Part shown: piece after piece, positions 1 to 7,560 of the stretch
Layout of the letters: the number at the start of each line of letters is the position of its first letter
How positions within the stretch are numbered: the stretch's first letter is position 1
Assembly: GCA_013360915.1 (NCBI GenBank)
Contig: JABWAT010000010.1
Span: 1 to 64,000, forward strand
Direction: 5' to 3'
Length of the DNA: 64,000 bases
From: Bacteroidota bacterium
Lineage (GTDB): Bacteria; Bacteroidota; JABWAT01
Notes under the pieces: generated by a model
Databases searched by the model: none
Seen by the model: only the letters and a program-made list of their open reading frames with translations
What the model was told of the DNA's origin: nothing
Translations under genes and position numbers: made by a program

Positions 1-1
1 A

Positions 2-286
2 GCAGCAGGTAGCGACACTGCCATTGAAACCGCTAACATTGCTTTGATGAATGATAAACTTTCACTCATTCCGTTTCTCATTCGCCTCTCACAAAAAACA
101 TTACGCAGAATAAAATTCAACACCATCGGAGCAATAGCAGTAAAAGTGATATTCATAACATTGGCTTTCGTTGGTTATAGCAATTTGGTTTTCGCTATTG
201 CAGCAGACGTTGGAGTAACACTTATAGTAATTTTGACAAGTTTGAATTTGATGAAGTTTGAAAATAAAATTGTAAGCGGACAGTGA
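2..286 (+). CDS. Heavy-metal P1B-type ATPase, C-terminal fragment (5' end outside window)
   Basis: The frame is open from base 2 and ends at the TGA at 284-286, giving about 94 residues of the C-terminus of a heavy-metal-translocating P-type ATPase (CadA/ZntA/CopA class). The fragment opens with the hinge region that follows the GDGxND motif (residues AGSDTAIETANIAL), then the RLSQKTLRRIKFN stretch and the last two transmembrane helices, ending in the LTSLNLMKF element usual for Zn/Cd/Pb exporters. The ATPase would export a soft metal ion across the inner membrane using ATP. The metal-binding and phosphorylation domains lie outside the window, so the substrate cannot be decided. The local sequence is A+T-rich compared with most of the window, which fits acquired DNA. 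Confidence 0.85.
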   Translation, partial: AAGSDTAIETANIALMNDKLSLIPFLIRLSQKTLRRIKFNTIGAIAVKVIFITLAFVGYSNLVFAIAADVGVTLIVILTSLNLMKFENKIVSGQ

Positions 287-327
287 AACCTGCAATCGTA
301 ACGATAGTGCATACAAAGCCCACGCAT

Positions 328-392
328 TTGCACTCACATTTGCTTTTGCCACCAAGCACAGGCAAACGCAGCAAAAGCAAAAGAGAGTGCAA
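328..392. repeat. Large imperfect inverted repeat downstream of the ATPase gene
   Basis: Two 22-base arms, 328-349 and 371-392, are reverse complements with two mismatches and enclose a 21-base spacer. No T-run follows, so it is not a standard intrinsic terminator. It lies about 40 bases after the ATPase stop. Surrounding bases (310-470) carry no credible coding frame. Confidence 0.6.
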
Positions 393-505
393 GCAACCGC
401 ACCCGTTTACCACAGACCAGACCGTAAACAACTTGGACAATTCAGTGTATATTCAACAACGACAACACTTCTGACAGACAGAAGGGCAGCTGATAACAGC
501 GGTAG

Positions 506-2279
506 CTGTTGCACAACTACCTTCAAAAATCCATGATTTTCACCCGTTTTCTGAAAATAATCAGACTAAATAGTTAATCTGCTTATTTTGATATATCGTC
601 CTGTTCTTTCCACAGGTATTTATAATCGATGAATACCTTGAAAATGAAAATAATTCCTTCATTTTAGCTCCTTTTTTAACCAGCTTTTCAACCGGTTTAC
701 TTACCACCGGATTTTTTCTCACCCATTTCAGATATTTTTTCAGATTGTAGGTAAGCGCGGCCATTAAGACATGCTTGGTGGCTCCTTCAATTCCCCGTGT
801 ATGTACCCGTCGCATCGAGGTGAAATTCAGCAAGGTACCCAACACAGGCTCCACCGTTTTACTCCGTATCCGGCTCATTTTTCTGGCTGTTTTCGGATTG
901 CCCGTCAATTTCCGGTGCATGGCATCATAGAGTTCCTTATGGATGCTGTCATCTATCTTCTTGAAACGGGTGGCTGCTCCACAACATTCCGCCCGTAACG
1001 GACATTTTCCGCAATCGCTTTCGCTGCCACGGTATGTCCGTTTGATATATCCTTTCGAGACAGGCCGTTCTCCCTTGTACTCAAGGTTGGCGGCTTTGCC
1101 ACCCGGTTTCCGGCATTCATACCGGTTCAGTTCCCGGTTATATTCAAATCCGTCCCGCTGCGGAACGTACTGCCCGAAATTCGGTATCCAGGCATCCAAC
1201 TCCTTGCGGTTCAGATACTCAAGCGCTTCTCCGCTGCTATAACCGGCATCCGCCAGAATCTGCTCTGCCTTCAGTCCGTTTTCCTCCAGATGGGAGGTGG
1301 CCAGTTCCACAATCTTTTCCAGGCATTGGCTGTCGCGCTGATCGGCAAAATCGGCCGTGGCACCGGTAATGACATGATGGGCATCATCCACAGCCAACTG
1401 CCCGAAATAGTTCATCTGACGGGCCTTGCCCGGCTTCACGCTGATCCGTGCATCCGGATCGGTGGGGCTGTAGTGCGTATGATTGCTCAGATATTTTCCC
1501 CGGATCCGGTTGCCATTGTCATCGGTTTCTTCCTTTGAGGCAGCTTCCAGGCGTTCCCGTTTGGCCGCGGCCGAATGACCGGGCATGTCACGGTAGGCCT
1601 GCTTCTTCCACTGATGATGCTTATCGACAAGGTTCTTTCGTTGTTGCGATACCGTAAATTCTGAGTTGGAATCCAGTTCATCCGCCCAGGCTTCACCATC
1701 TCCAACAATTTCCTTTTCCTTCAGACTGTCCAGACTGGCGTTCGCTTTGATAAATGCAGAATCCACAGCCTGACGTTTTCCCCGCACCATCCCTTTCTGA
1801 ACACACAGACTTAAAACCTGACGAAATAATTTCAGAAAAATTTCCTCACCAAATAAGGCACGGGTTCTGGAGATTGTGGAATGCCATGGCAGCGCTTCAT
1901 CTAATTCATACCCCAGATACCAGCGCACATCAAGACTATTGGCACAAAACTGAATGAGTTTCCGGTCACTTTGCAGATTGTTCAGATAACCGACCAGAAG
2001 AATTTTAAAAAAGACAGTTGGGTCAATGGATGGCTGTCCCTCGGTACCATAAAACGACTCAGTTTCCTTGTAGAGAAATTGTAAATTCAGGGCTGAATCC
2101 AGCTGACGATAAATGTTATCTTCCGGGACCAGAGAATCGAGCGTGACGGGAACAAATAACCGGGGTTGGTGGTGATGTTTTCCTTGCATAGGCAAAGATA
2201 CCGCTTTTCACCCATCCTTCCCTGACCGGGTATTTGATTTTCCCGGCATTTTTGGCATCTTAAGCTAGTTGTGCAACAG
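506..2279 (-). mobile_element. IS1182-family-like insertion sequence
   Basis: A single long transposase gene on the minus strand is bounded by an exact 14-base inverted repeat: left end 506-519 (CTGTTGCACAACTA) and right end 2266-2279 (TAGTTGTGCAACAG). The true tips may extend a few bases further out. No convincing target duplication is visible. The flanks look like two halves of one palindromic intergenic element: the left flank ends in ATAACAGCGG (493-502) and the right flank resumes with GGCGTTTGGCAAAAG (2285-2299). The transposase frame is intact, so the element may still be active or be recently inserted. Confidence 0.8.
561..2189 (-). CDS. IS1182-family DDE transposase
   Basis: This 542-residue protein has the architecture of IS1182-type transposases: an N-terminal DUF772-like domain (about 15-125, with the conserved SIDPTVFFKILLVGYL segment) and a C-terminal DDE nuclease domain. 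Likely catalytic residues are D143 (AVDSAFIKAN), D314 (ADAGYSSGEAL) and E447 (KTVEPVLGTL). A small cysteine cluster (CGKCPLRAECC, about 393-403) lies between the second D and the E, as is usual in the family. The ATG at 2187-2189 is chosen over a TTG two codons upstream because MQGKHHHQPRLF is the normal family start. The gene fills nearly the whole insertion sequence. No frameshift or internal stop is present. Confidence 0.93.
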   Translation of the reverse strand: MQGKHHHQPRLFVPVTLDSLVPEDNIYRQLDSALNLQFLYKETESFYGTEGQPSIDPTVFFKILLVGYLNNLQSDRKLIQFCANSLDVRWYLGYELDEALPWHSTISRTRALFGEEIFLKLFRQVLSLCVQKGMVRGKRQAVDSAFIKANASLDSLKEKEIVGDGEAWADELDSNSEFTVSQQRKNLVDKHHQWKKQAYRDMPGHSAAAKRERLEAASKEETDDNGNRIRGKYLSNHTHYSPTDPDARISVKPGKARQMNYFGQLAVDDAHHVITGATADFADQRDSQCLEKIVELATSHLEENGLKAEQILADAGYSSGEALEYLNRKELDAWIPNFGQYVPQRDGFEYNRELNRYECRKPGGKAANLEYKGERPVSKGYIKRTYRGSESDCGKCPLRAECCGAATRFKKIDDSIHKELYDAMHRKLTGNPKTARKMSRIRSKTVEPVLGTLLNFTSMRRVHTRGIEGATKHVLMAALTYNLKKYLKWVRKNPVVSKPVEKLVKKGAKMKELFSFSRYSSIINTCGKNRTIYQNKQINYLV

Positions 2280-2284
2280 GCACA

Positions 2285-2396
2285 GGCGTTTGGCAAAAGT
2301 GGCGGTTCAGTGCTTCGTATGACAGTTTTTCGTAAATTTGAAGTGTGTGCTTCGTATGAACATTTGTGGTTAAATCGCCACCTTCGCGTTATAGGC
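2285..2396. repeat. Palindromic intergenic element, right half of the IS target
   Basis: The inner arms GTGGCG (2299-2304) and CGCCAC (2376-2381) pair, and the right arm continues to GTTATAGGC (2388-2396). The interior contains a 12-base direct repeat, TGCTTCGTATGA, at 2311-2322 and 2348-2359. The matching outer left arm (ATAACAGCGG) lies on the far side of the insertion sequence at 493-502. The element ends 24 bases before the orphan ORF at 2421. Similar long hairpins ending in GTTATAGGC are, from memory, common beside small orphan genes in Bacteroidota; this has not been checked. Confidence 0.55.
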
Positions 2397-2420
2397 AACT
2401 TTAAAGACAGACAATAAACA

Positions 2421-2786
2421 ATGACATTTATAATAACAAAAGGTGGTGGACTACTAGAAACTGGAGCAAAGGAAATTCCACTTGAATTCAATAAAGAGAA
2501 TTTAAAACTACTTCTTGACAAACTAATTTCCAATGACACAACCTATACGCATCAAGACTTTTCAAATTGGGCTAGTAAGTTTCACATGTTTTGCATTGAC
2601 TCATTTGACAAAGGAAAGCCTGTTGACGACAATTTGGAGGAATTACTAAACGACATAGATGCACAATGGAGCTTATTTCTTTTTAATTCTTATAAAGTTG
2701 AACAATTATTAAAACTTGACTTATCGACCGTAAAACTTCCATCAGACCTATTGACAAAATGGCAAACAATTTTACACGGACTATAA
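2421..2786 (+). CDS. Orphan 121-residue protein in a cassette-like unit
   Basis: The family was not recognised. The 121-residue product is predicted soluble and acidic, with a short beta-like N-terminus (MTFIITKGGGLLETG) followed by mostly helical sequence rich in Leu, Asp and Lys. It has no signal peptide, membrane segment or cysteine-rich motif. Codon use is strongly A/T-biased, unlike the genes after 3 kb. The ORF is flanked immediately by two palindromic elements whose facing ends are inverse copies: GTTATAGGC at 2388-2396 and GCCTATAAC at 2792-2800. Such one-gene units resemble integron or other gene cassettes. Coding status is supported by length and context only. Confidence 0.6.
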   Translation: MTFIITKGGGLLETGAKEIPLEFNKENLKLLLDKLISNDTTYTHQDFSNWASKFHMFCIDSFDKGKPVDDNLEELLNDIDAQWSLFLFNSYKVEQLLKLDLSTVKLPSDLLTKWQTILHGL

Positions 2787-2801
2787 AAGCTGCCTATAAC
2801 A

Positions 2802-2913
2802 GCACCTACCCAAATGGCGGGATTTCGTGTTCCAAAGACAGTTTAGTGGTTAATCAAACATTAGTTTTTCAAATCAAGTTTTGTGGTAAAAGTCCCGCCC
2901 TTCGGGTAGCTGC
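2802..2913. repeat. Long hairpin element downstream of the orphan ORF
   Basis: The arms 2802-2822 and 2893-2913 are 21 bases each and match as reverse complements at 18 positions, with a 70-base interior. The left arm is preceded by GCCTATAAC (2792-2800), the inverse of GTTATAGGC at 2388-2396. On the right, the expected GTTATAGGC is replaced by AAAACGTTC, so that outer end looks decayed or recombined. The shape is like an attC site, but the strict integrase core consensus is not met. Confidence 0.6.
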
Positions 2914-3050
2914 AAAACGTTCATTTTAACATGTCAATCAGAAACCAGTTCAATTCAAGTCGTCAGCTTCATCAACCATCGGTTTTTTCAGGGTATGATT
3001 TTTCAATCCAGACCGTTGACTCATCGGTTGCCATCTGACCGGATCGACCC

Positions 3051-3671
3051 ATGACCCGCAACGCATTCTGGGTGATCTTCGTTCTTGCTGCTATATCCAT
3101 TGGCGTTTATCCGCTGTTTTATTTGTTCATCGACCAGCCGGTCGGACTGCTCACCACCAAATCCACCGGATTGCTGGCCGATCCCCTTTGGAAACTGGGC
3201 TTTTATACACACATTCTCGCCGGCGGTATGGCCCTGCTTATCGGCTGGACCCAGTTCCATGCCAGTTGGCGCGCACGCCACCTGGAGCTGCACAGACAAA
3301 CCGGAAAGGCCTATCTGATCGCTGCTTGCATGAGTTCACTGGCGGGGATTTATATCGGTTTTTTTGCAACGGGCGGACTGATCAGTTCACTGGGATTCAT
3401 CAGCCTGGGACTCATCTGGTTTCTGACCACGACCCTGGCTTACCGGGCCATCCAGCACCGGCAGGTTGTGCAGCATCAGCGCCTGATGATCGTCAGCTAT
3501 GCGGCCTGCTTTTCGGCGGTGACTCTGCGGATCGAACTGCCGCTCCTCATCTGGCTGACAGGTGATTTTGAAACGGCCTATCGACTGGTTGCCTGGCTTT
3601 GCTGGGTTCCGAATATACTGGTGGCATGGGTTATCACACGGCAAGACGTTATTTCGACTCAGGCCCACTAA
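3051..3671 (+). CDS. DUF2306 family membrane protein
   Basis: This 206-residue polytopic inner-membrane protein has about six hydrophobic segments. The segment from LGFYTHILAGGMALLIGWTQF to HRQTGKAYL (about 48-90) is typical of DUF2306 proteins, where conserved His and Arg residues lie near the second helix. A second typical block is HQRLMIVSYAACFSAVTLR (about 142-160). Biochemical function is unknown for the family. The gene stands alone just right of the A+T-rich island and its composition is that of the main chromosome. The ATG at 3051 gives an N-terminal helix starting almost immediately. Confidence 0.8.
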   Translation: MTRNAFWVIFVLAAISIGVYPLFYLFIDQPVGLLTTKSTGLLADPLWKLGFYTHILAGGMALLIGWTQFHASWRARHLELHRQTGKAYLIAACMSSLAGIYIGFFATGGLISSLGFISLGLIWFLTTTLAYRAIQHRQVVQHQRLMIVSYAACFSAVTLRIELPLLIWLTGDFETAYRLVAWLCWVPNILVAWVITRQDVISTQAH

Positions 3672-4142
3672 CAGTCATCTTTAACCAACTTGTTCCTGGT
3701 TTAGTGGCATCATTGCAAATAAAATTTTGTTTTGTACCAACAGCATCTTCAAGCTAAAACAGTATCCATCCGATTGCTGCTCCATCATGATGCATGAAAG
3801 ACAGATTCAATGAATAATGGAATGTTTCGTTGATTCGTTTGGACGACTTACAACCGGTCCCTACTTTTAACCGACCGGGGTGTTGCACGACGTTTTGAAA
3901 GTCTGAAACAATTGGTTAACCTGTCTGGCATGGAATTTTGCTTACAGGATAGGCAAGGGAAAACACGAAACGGCAGTGGTGGATTTATTTATTGGCCTGA
4001 TTGGGTGATGAGTAACCGTCAATTTCTACCCTGCCGGTCATTCAGTCTGATGGTGTTCTTCCTTCGGACAGGTGTTTCCTTCTATTGTCTCCGGTTGGAA
4101 TTCAGTTAATTAACAACTCATTACTTTGGAAGCAAAATCAAT
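3672..4142. other. Intergenic region without a credible gene
   Basis: These 471 bases hold no supported gene. An open frame at 3912-4109 (65 codons) has no recognisable domain, no good ribosome-binding site and poor amino-acid composition, and was not accepted. No tRNA-like fold or strong terminator was seen. The last 50 bases are A+T-rich and probably hold the promoter of the small gene at 4143. Confidence 0.5.
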
Positions 4143-4322
4143 ATGTCTGAGAAAAAGAAAAACCCAGGAAATGGGATTGGAATCGGAGCCGCAATTGGCG
4201 TCGCTTTTGGCGCAGCATACGGCTATCACTCGGGGAACATGTCCCTGAGTATTGCCATCGGTCTTGCGATTGGCGTCGCAATTGGTGCAATTTTTGACTT
4301 TGCAGTCAAGAAAAAGGACTAG
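4143..4322 (+). CDS. Small glycine-zipper membrane protein (59 aa)
   Basis: The ATG at 4143 opens a 59-codon frame ending at TAG 4320-4322. After a charged, Lys-rich N-terminus (MSEKKKNPGNG) come two hydrophobic segments with GxxxG/AxxxG spacing (about 11-29 and 36-55), ending in a basic VKKKD tail. This is the pattern of a short two-helix membrane hairpin with glycine-zipper packing. Positively charged ends on both sides fit an N-in/C-in topology. No specific family or role can be assigned. A purine-rich GGAAG lies upstream (about 4129-4133). The gene precedes the secreted protein at 4343 by 20 bases and may be cotranscribed with it. Confidence 0.6.
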   Translation: MSEKKKNPGNGIGIGAAIGVAFGAAYGYHSGNMSLSIAIGLAIGVAIGAIFDFAVKKKD

Positions 4323-4342
4323 TAAACCGTCGAACCGTTGAA

Positions 4343-5092
4343 ATGAAATGGACCATCGTCATCGTTGGTATATGTATGGCTTTCAGGACGGTTGTCGGAC
4401 AGCACTACCAACATCAGGATAGTCTGTTTTTCGAAGTTCCCGATTCAGCCGATCTCAACAATCCGCATTTCTTTAACAGGGACAACCGGATTTATAAACC
4501 GGGAATGGAATTTAAATTTTCTTATCGCATCATGAAGCAGCATGACACGTTGCTGGTGCGGGTGACCAGGTCTGGTGACACAAAGACATCCAATTGGACG
4601 CTCGTTAATCACCGCGAAGCAGACAGTCTGACTATTCAGTTTTTAAGCATGAAGATTCTGGAAGGATATGGCGGGTTGGATGCCCTGTTTCCCACTTACA
4701 GCCAGACCATCCTTGAACAACGCTATTATTCCGCTACCCGATTACTGTTTGAAGGGTCCACCGGCCTGATCGAAAACCCGTTGAATGTTTGGTTTCACCC
4801 CTTCCGTGGCAAGTACCTGTCGGTTCTGCAATTCAGTCCGTTTCCCTACATCAAATTACCCCCCAACCCGCAAACAACCTGGACCTGGGCATTGGGTGAT
4901 ATCAGCGAACGATGGTCAGACAGCCGGATCGTTGCGTACTCCGGCAAACAACAGGCAACTTACCGGTATGGCATTACCGGGGAAAAACGGGTATCCACCG
5001 CCTTGGGATTGCTTCCCTGCCACGAGGTCCGGGCGACCGCCATGACCAACCTTGGTTCGACTGCTCTGATTGCTTGCTTCAATACCACCTAA
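4343..5092 (+). CDS. Secreted protein of unknown function, probably cut short by a nonsense codon
   Basis: The 249-residue product begins with a plausible signal peptide (MKWTIVIVGICMAFRTVVGQ, cleavage after about residue 19-20) and then shows a beta-rich soluble domain with many Tyr and Phe residues. The family was not recognised. The frame stops at TAA 5090-5092, but the same frame then stays open to 5173 and encodes a natural-looking 26-residue tail (GFISLDYFNIDQSRIEIRLI, then EINQPL). A single-base change of a Tyr codon to TAA would explain this. A decayed copy of the DNA encoding this tail lies at 10665-10746. The natural full length is therefore probably 276 residues, and the present allele may be truncated. 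Confidence 0.6.
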   Translation: MKWTIVIVGICMAFRTVVGQHYQHQDSLFFEVPDSADLNNPHFFNRDNRIYKPGMEFKFSYRIMKQHDTLLVRVTRSGDTKTSNWTLVNHREADSLTIQFLSMKILEGYGGLDALFPTYSQTILEQRYYSATRLLFEGSTGLIENPLNVWFHPFRGKYLSVLQFSPFPYIKLPPNPQTTWTWALGDISERWSDSRIVAYSGKQQATYRYGITGEKRVSTALGLLPCHEVRATAMTNLGSTALIACFNTT

Positions 5093-5196
5093 GGTTTTAT
5101 TTCACTTGATTATTTCAACATTGATCAAAGCCGGATCGAGATCAGATTGATTGAAATCAACCAACCACTTTAAATTCAAACCACACAGGAATCCCC

Positions 5197-5625
5197 ATGG
5201 CCACCATCCATCCGCACATCAATTTTAACGGTAACGCCGAAGAGGCCTTTCGCTTTTACCAGTCGGTCTTTGGCGGAAAACTCATCCACATGGTCCGGTT
5301 CAAAGATCTGGCAAGTGAGGAGTTTCCGGTTTCGGAACGGGAGGCGGATAAACTCATGAATATTTCGCTATCGGCTGGTTCGGTGTTACTATCGGGGAAT
5401 GACGTGCCTGAAGTGATGGGACGGACCAATGAAAACGAAAACCGGAGCAAAATCTCGGTCATCGCAGAAAGCCAGGAGGAAGCCCGGCATCTGTTTAACG
5501 GTCTTTCAGCGGGTGGAACCGTTGAAGTTCCTTATGATGAAAGTGAGTCGGGTATCTGTTTTGGCATGTTCCGGGATAAATACGGCATTGAATGGATGGT
5601 GAATTTTGGTCCTTCCCGAGGCTAA
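5197..5625 (+). CDS. PhnB-like VOC superfamily protein
   Basis: This 142-residue protein belongs to the PhnB / 3-demethylubiquinone-9 methyltransferase-like branch of the vicinal-oxygen-chelate superfamily. Typical signs are the N-terminal HINFNGNAEEAFRFYQSVFG (about 7-26), the central phospho-adapted strand NISLSAGSVLLSGND, and the C-terminal FGMFRDKYGIEWMVNFG. Members are small dimeric cytoplasmic proteins of mostly unknown activity. Despite the name there is no evidence for a role in phosphonate use. The start ATG has AGGA upstream (about 5188). The next gene (AraC family, 5716) may regulate it. Confidence 0.85.
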   Translation: MATIHPHINFNGNAEEAFRFYQSVFGGKLIHMVRFKDLASEEFPVSEREADKLMNISLSAGSVLLSGNDVPEVMGRTNENENRSKISVIAESQEEARHLFNGLSAGGTVEVPYDESESGICFGMFRDKYGIEWMVNFGPSRG

Positions 5626-5715
5626 ACGGCACCAGACCACCGCAGCACCTGAACCGGAATTTTTCCTGATGCAAAGAATAAACGGATATGCGAGTTCAAT
5701 ACAGGAAGGCAGACT

Positions 5716-6531
5716 GTGAAATACCAGCAATTTGATCCACCGGAAGATCTGCAACCGGTTGTGGCCTGTTTCTGGACGCTGGAGGATGAAGCCGGTGAAC
5801 CACCGGGCATTCAGACCATTGTTCCCGATGGGTGCATGGAGCTGATTGTTCATCTGGGCGACCTGTACCGGCAGTACCTGGATGAGACCACCTGTATTAT
5901 CCAACCCAGATCCTTCGTTTTCGGTCAATTGACCAAACCACTCCGGATTGAACCGACGGGGCGGACCCACATTTTTGCGGTACGGTTTCTGCCTGACGGG
6001 TTTCTTCCCTTTTCTTCCCTTCCTCTTTTGGAGCTTGAGAACAGAGCCGTTCCGCTGGACGAATTGTTCGGGCCCGAGGGAACCCACCTGGACAATCAGA
6101 TCCGATCTGCTCAATCCAATGTGGAACGGCAATCACTGGCTGTTTCCTTTCTGAGGTCGCGGCTATCCGGAAGCCAATCCGTTGACCGTCTGGTCAAAGC
6201 CACCATTGAACTCATGATGGCAGCCAGCGGACAATTGCCCATCAGCGATCTGTCGGAACAATCCAGAATCAACCGACGGCAACTGGAGCGGCGGTTTGCG
6301 ACCACAATCGGACTGAGTCCGAAGCAACTATCGAGACTGATCCGGTTTCACGCGACACTCAAGTTGCTGCTTAACAATCAGGCGGGCCCCCTCACAGCCC
6401 TGGCCCATGAGCACAACTATTATGATCAGGCCCATTTCATCCGTGATTTTAAAGCGTTCACCGGCACCACACCGGGTGACTTTTTCAAGGATCATCTGGT
6501 TCTGTCGGCTCTCTTCTACGGTCATCAATAA
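5716..6531 (+). CDS. AraC family transcriptional regulator
   Basis: The 271-residue protein has an N-terminal cupin-like sensor domain of the DUF6597 type (about 1-130; PDGCMELIVHLGD near 38-50) and a C-terminal AraC double helix-turn-helix (about 155-262). The second helix-turn-helix shows the family signature YYDQAHFIRDFKAFTGTTPG. It probably controls neighbouring VOC or membrane genes in response to an unidentified ligand. The start is GTG at 5716, with AGGAAGG about 8 bases upstream. The next gene starts 88 bases downstream. No operator could be assigned. Confidence 0.87.
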   Translation: MKYQQFDPPEDLQPVVACFWTLEDEAGEPPGIQTIVPDGCMELIVHLGDLYRQYLDETTCIIQPRSFVFGQLTKPLRIEPTGRTHIFAVRFLPDGFLPFSSLPLLELENRAVPLDELFGPEGTHLDNQIRSAQSNVERQSLAVSFLRSRLSGSQSVDRLVKATIELMMAASGQLPISDLSEQSRINRRQLERRFATTIGLSPKQLSRLIRFHATLKLLLNNQAGPLTALAHEHNYYDQAHFIRDFKAFTGTTPGDFFKDHLVLSALFYGHQ

Positions 6532-6619
6532 CGACGCTCCGGTTCCGTTGTCGCATTTTTACAATTCCGGTTTGCCGTTTGGTTGCACCTTTGCAGTTAT
6601 CCAAACACAAAGGACACCA

Positions 6620-6988
6620 ATGGAAAATCTGATCAACTGGGTTGAGATACCGGCCGCCGATTTTAATCGCGCCGTCACATTTTACCGGGCCATTCTGAGC
6701 ATTGATATAACCGAAGCCGATATGCATGGAACCATGATGGGATTCTTCCCATCCGATGGACTTGCCGTATCCGGAGCCATTGTTCAGGGTCCGGGTTATC
6801 AGCCATCGGCAACCGGAACGGTTGTTTACCTGAACGGAGGTGCCGATTTGCAGCCCATTCTGGACCGGATTGTTGCCAATGGCGGAACGATCCGGATTCC
6901 TAAAACCCTGATTTCCCCGGAGATGGGGTATTTTAGTCAGTTTATTGACACCGAAGGCAATCTGATTGCCATTCATTCGATTGGGTGA
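6620..6988 (+). CDS. VOC family protein (glyoxalase/bleomycin-resistance fold)
   Basis: The 122-residue protein is a single-module VOC protein of the YcgJ/'glyoxalase-like' type: MENLINWVEIPAADFNRAVT at the N-terminus, FYRAILSIDI, and the C-terminal FIDTEGNLIAIHS with a conserved Glu/Asp-Gly-Asn element. The ATG at 6620 gives the normal family start; a longer in-frame ORF reaching back to 6407 overlaps the AraC gene and is not used. The activity is unknown; relatives include metal-dependent lyases and drug-binding proteins. The stop lies 5 bases before the ATG chosen for the next gene, so they are probably cotranscribed. Confidence 0.85.
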   Translation: MENLINWVEIPAADFNRAVTFYRAILSIDITEADMHGTMMGFFPSDGLAVSGAIVQGPGYQPSATGTVVYLNGGADLQPILDRIVANGGTIRIPKTLISPEMGYFSQFIDTEGNLIAIHSIG

Positions 6989-6993
6989 GGACA

Positions 6994-7479
6994 ATGAAAA
7001 CCATTTTTATTCTGTTGGCACTGGGTTTTGCTACAATCCAGTATCCGGTTGGCGGAAAAACCGGCAGTATCTCTCAGCAACCGGTGCAGGCAAACTGGCT
7101 GATCGGCACCTGGGGAATCCAAACCAAAAAGGGCCGGATGTATGAGCAGTGGATGCTGTCACCTGACTCGAGTCTTTCAGGCCGGAGTTATTATCTGAAG
7201 AACGGCGACACCCTTGTTTTCGAAACCATGCAGATCATTTCTATCCGGGACACGATTTTTTACGTACCCACCATTTTCAATCAGAATCAGGGAAAGCCGG
7301 TCCGGTTTTATTCCACCCATCTGTCTGATACCCTGATGACCTTCGAAAATCCGGCCCATGATTTTCCGCAACGAATCGCTTACCGGCGGATCGCTGCCGA
7401 TTCCATCGTTGCCACCATTTCAGGTGAGGCAGGGGGTCAGCTTCGCAAGCAATCCTATCCCATGGCACGGGAGAAGTAA
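6994..7479 (+). CDS. DUF6265 family secreted protein
   Basis: The 161-residue product has an N-terminal signal-like segment (MKTIFILLALGFATIQ) and a beta-barrel domain typical of DUF6265: WLIGTWGIQTKKGRMYEQW near the start, a central LVFETMQII strand, and the conserved FENPAHDFPQRIAYRR motif (about 109-124). Members are small periplasmic or surface proteins of unknown function with a lipocalin-like look. ATG at 6994 is preferred to the GTG at 6985 because it has GAGGA directly upstream. The gene follows the VOC gene with almost no gap. Confidence 0.8.
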   Translation: MKTIFILLALGFATIQYPVGGKTGSISQQPVQANWLIGTWGIQTKKGRMYEQWMLSPDSSLSGRSYYLKNGDTLVFETMQIISIRDTIFYVPTIFNQNQGKPVRFYSTHLSDTLMTFENPAHDFPQRIAYRRIAADSIVATISGEAGGQLRKQSYPMAREK

Positions 7480-7560
7480 TCAGGGAATTCAGCCTATCAT
7501 TGTTCGGGAACCGGTCCGGGAATATATTCGCAATTTAACCGGACCAACCCGATTCCTCTG

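Noticed and set aside
283-474. 63-codon frame after the ATPase gene
   Set aside because: It reads through the inverted repeat 328-392 and gives low-complexity Lys/Ser/His sequence; treated as non-coding.
2087-2539. 150-codon minus-strand frame spanning the IS end and palindrome
   Set aside because: It crosses the transposase start, the terminal repeat and the hairpin element; a shadow frame.
2285-2913. True integron attC sites
   Set aside because: The hairpins look similar, but GTTATAGGC does not fit GTTRRRY at the right spacing and no integrase gene is visible, so only 'attC-like' is claimed.
3912-4109. 65-codon open frame on the plus strand
   Set aside because: No ribosome-binding site, no recognisable domain, composition unlike real proteins of this window.
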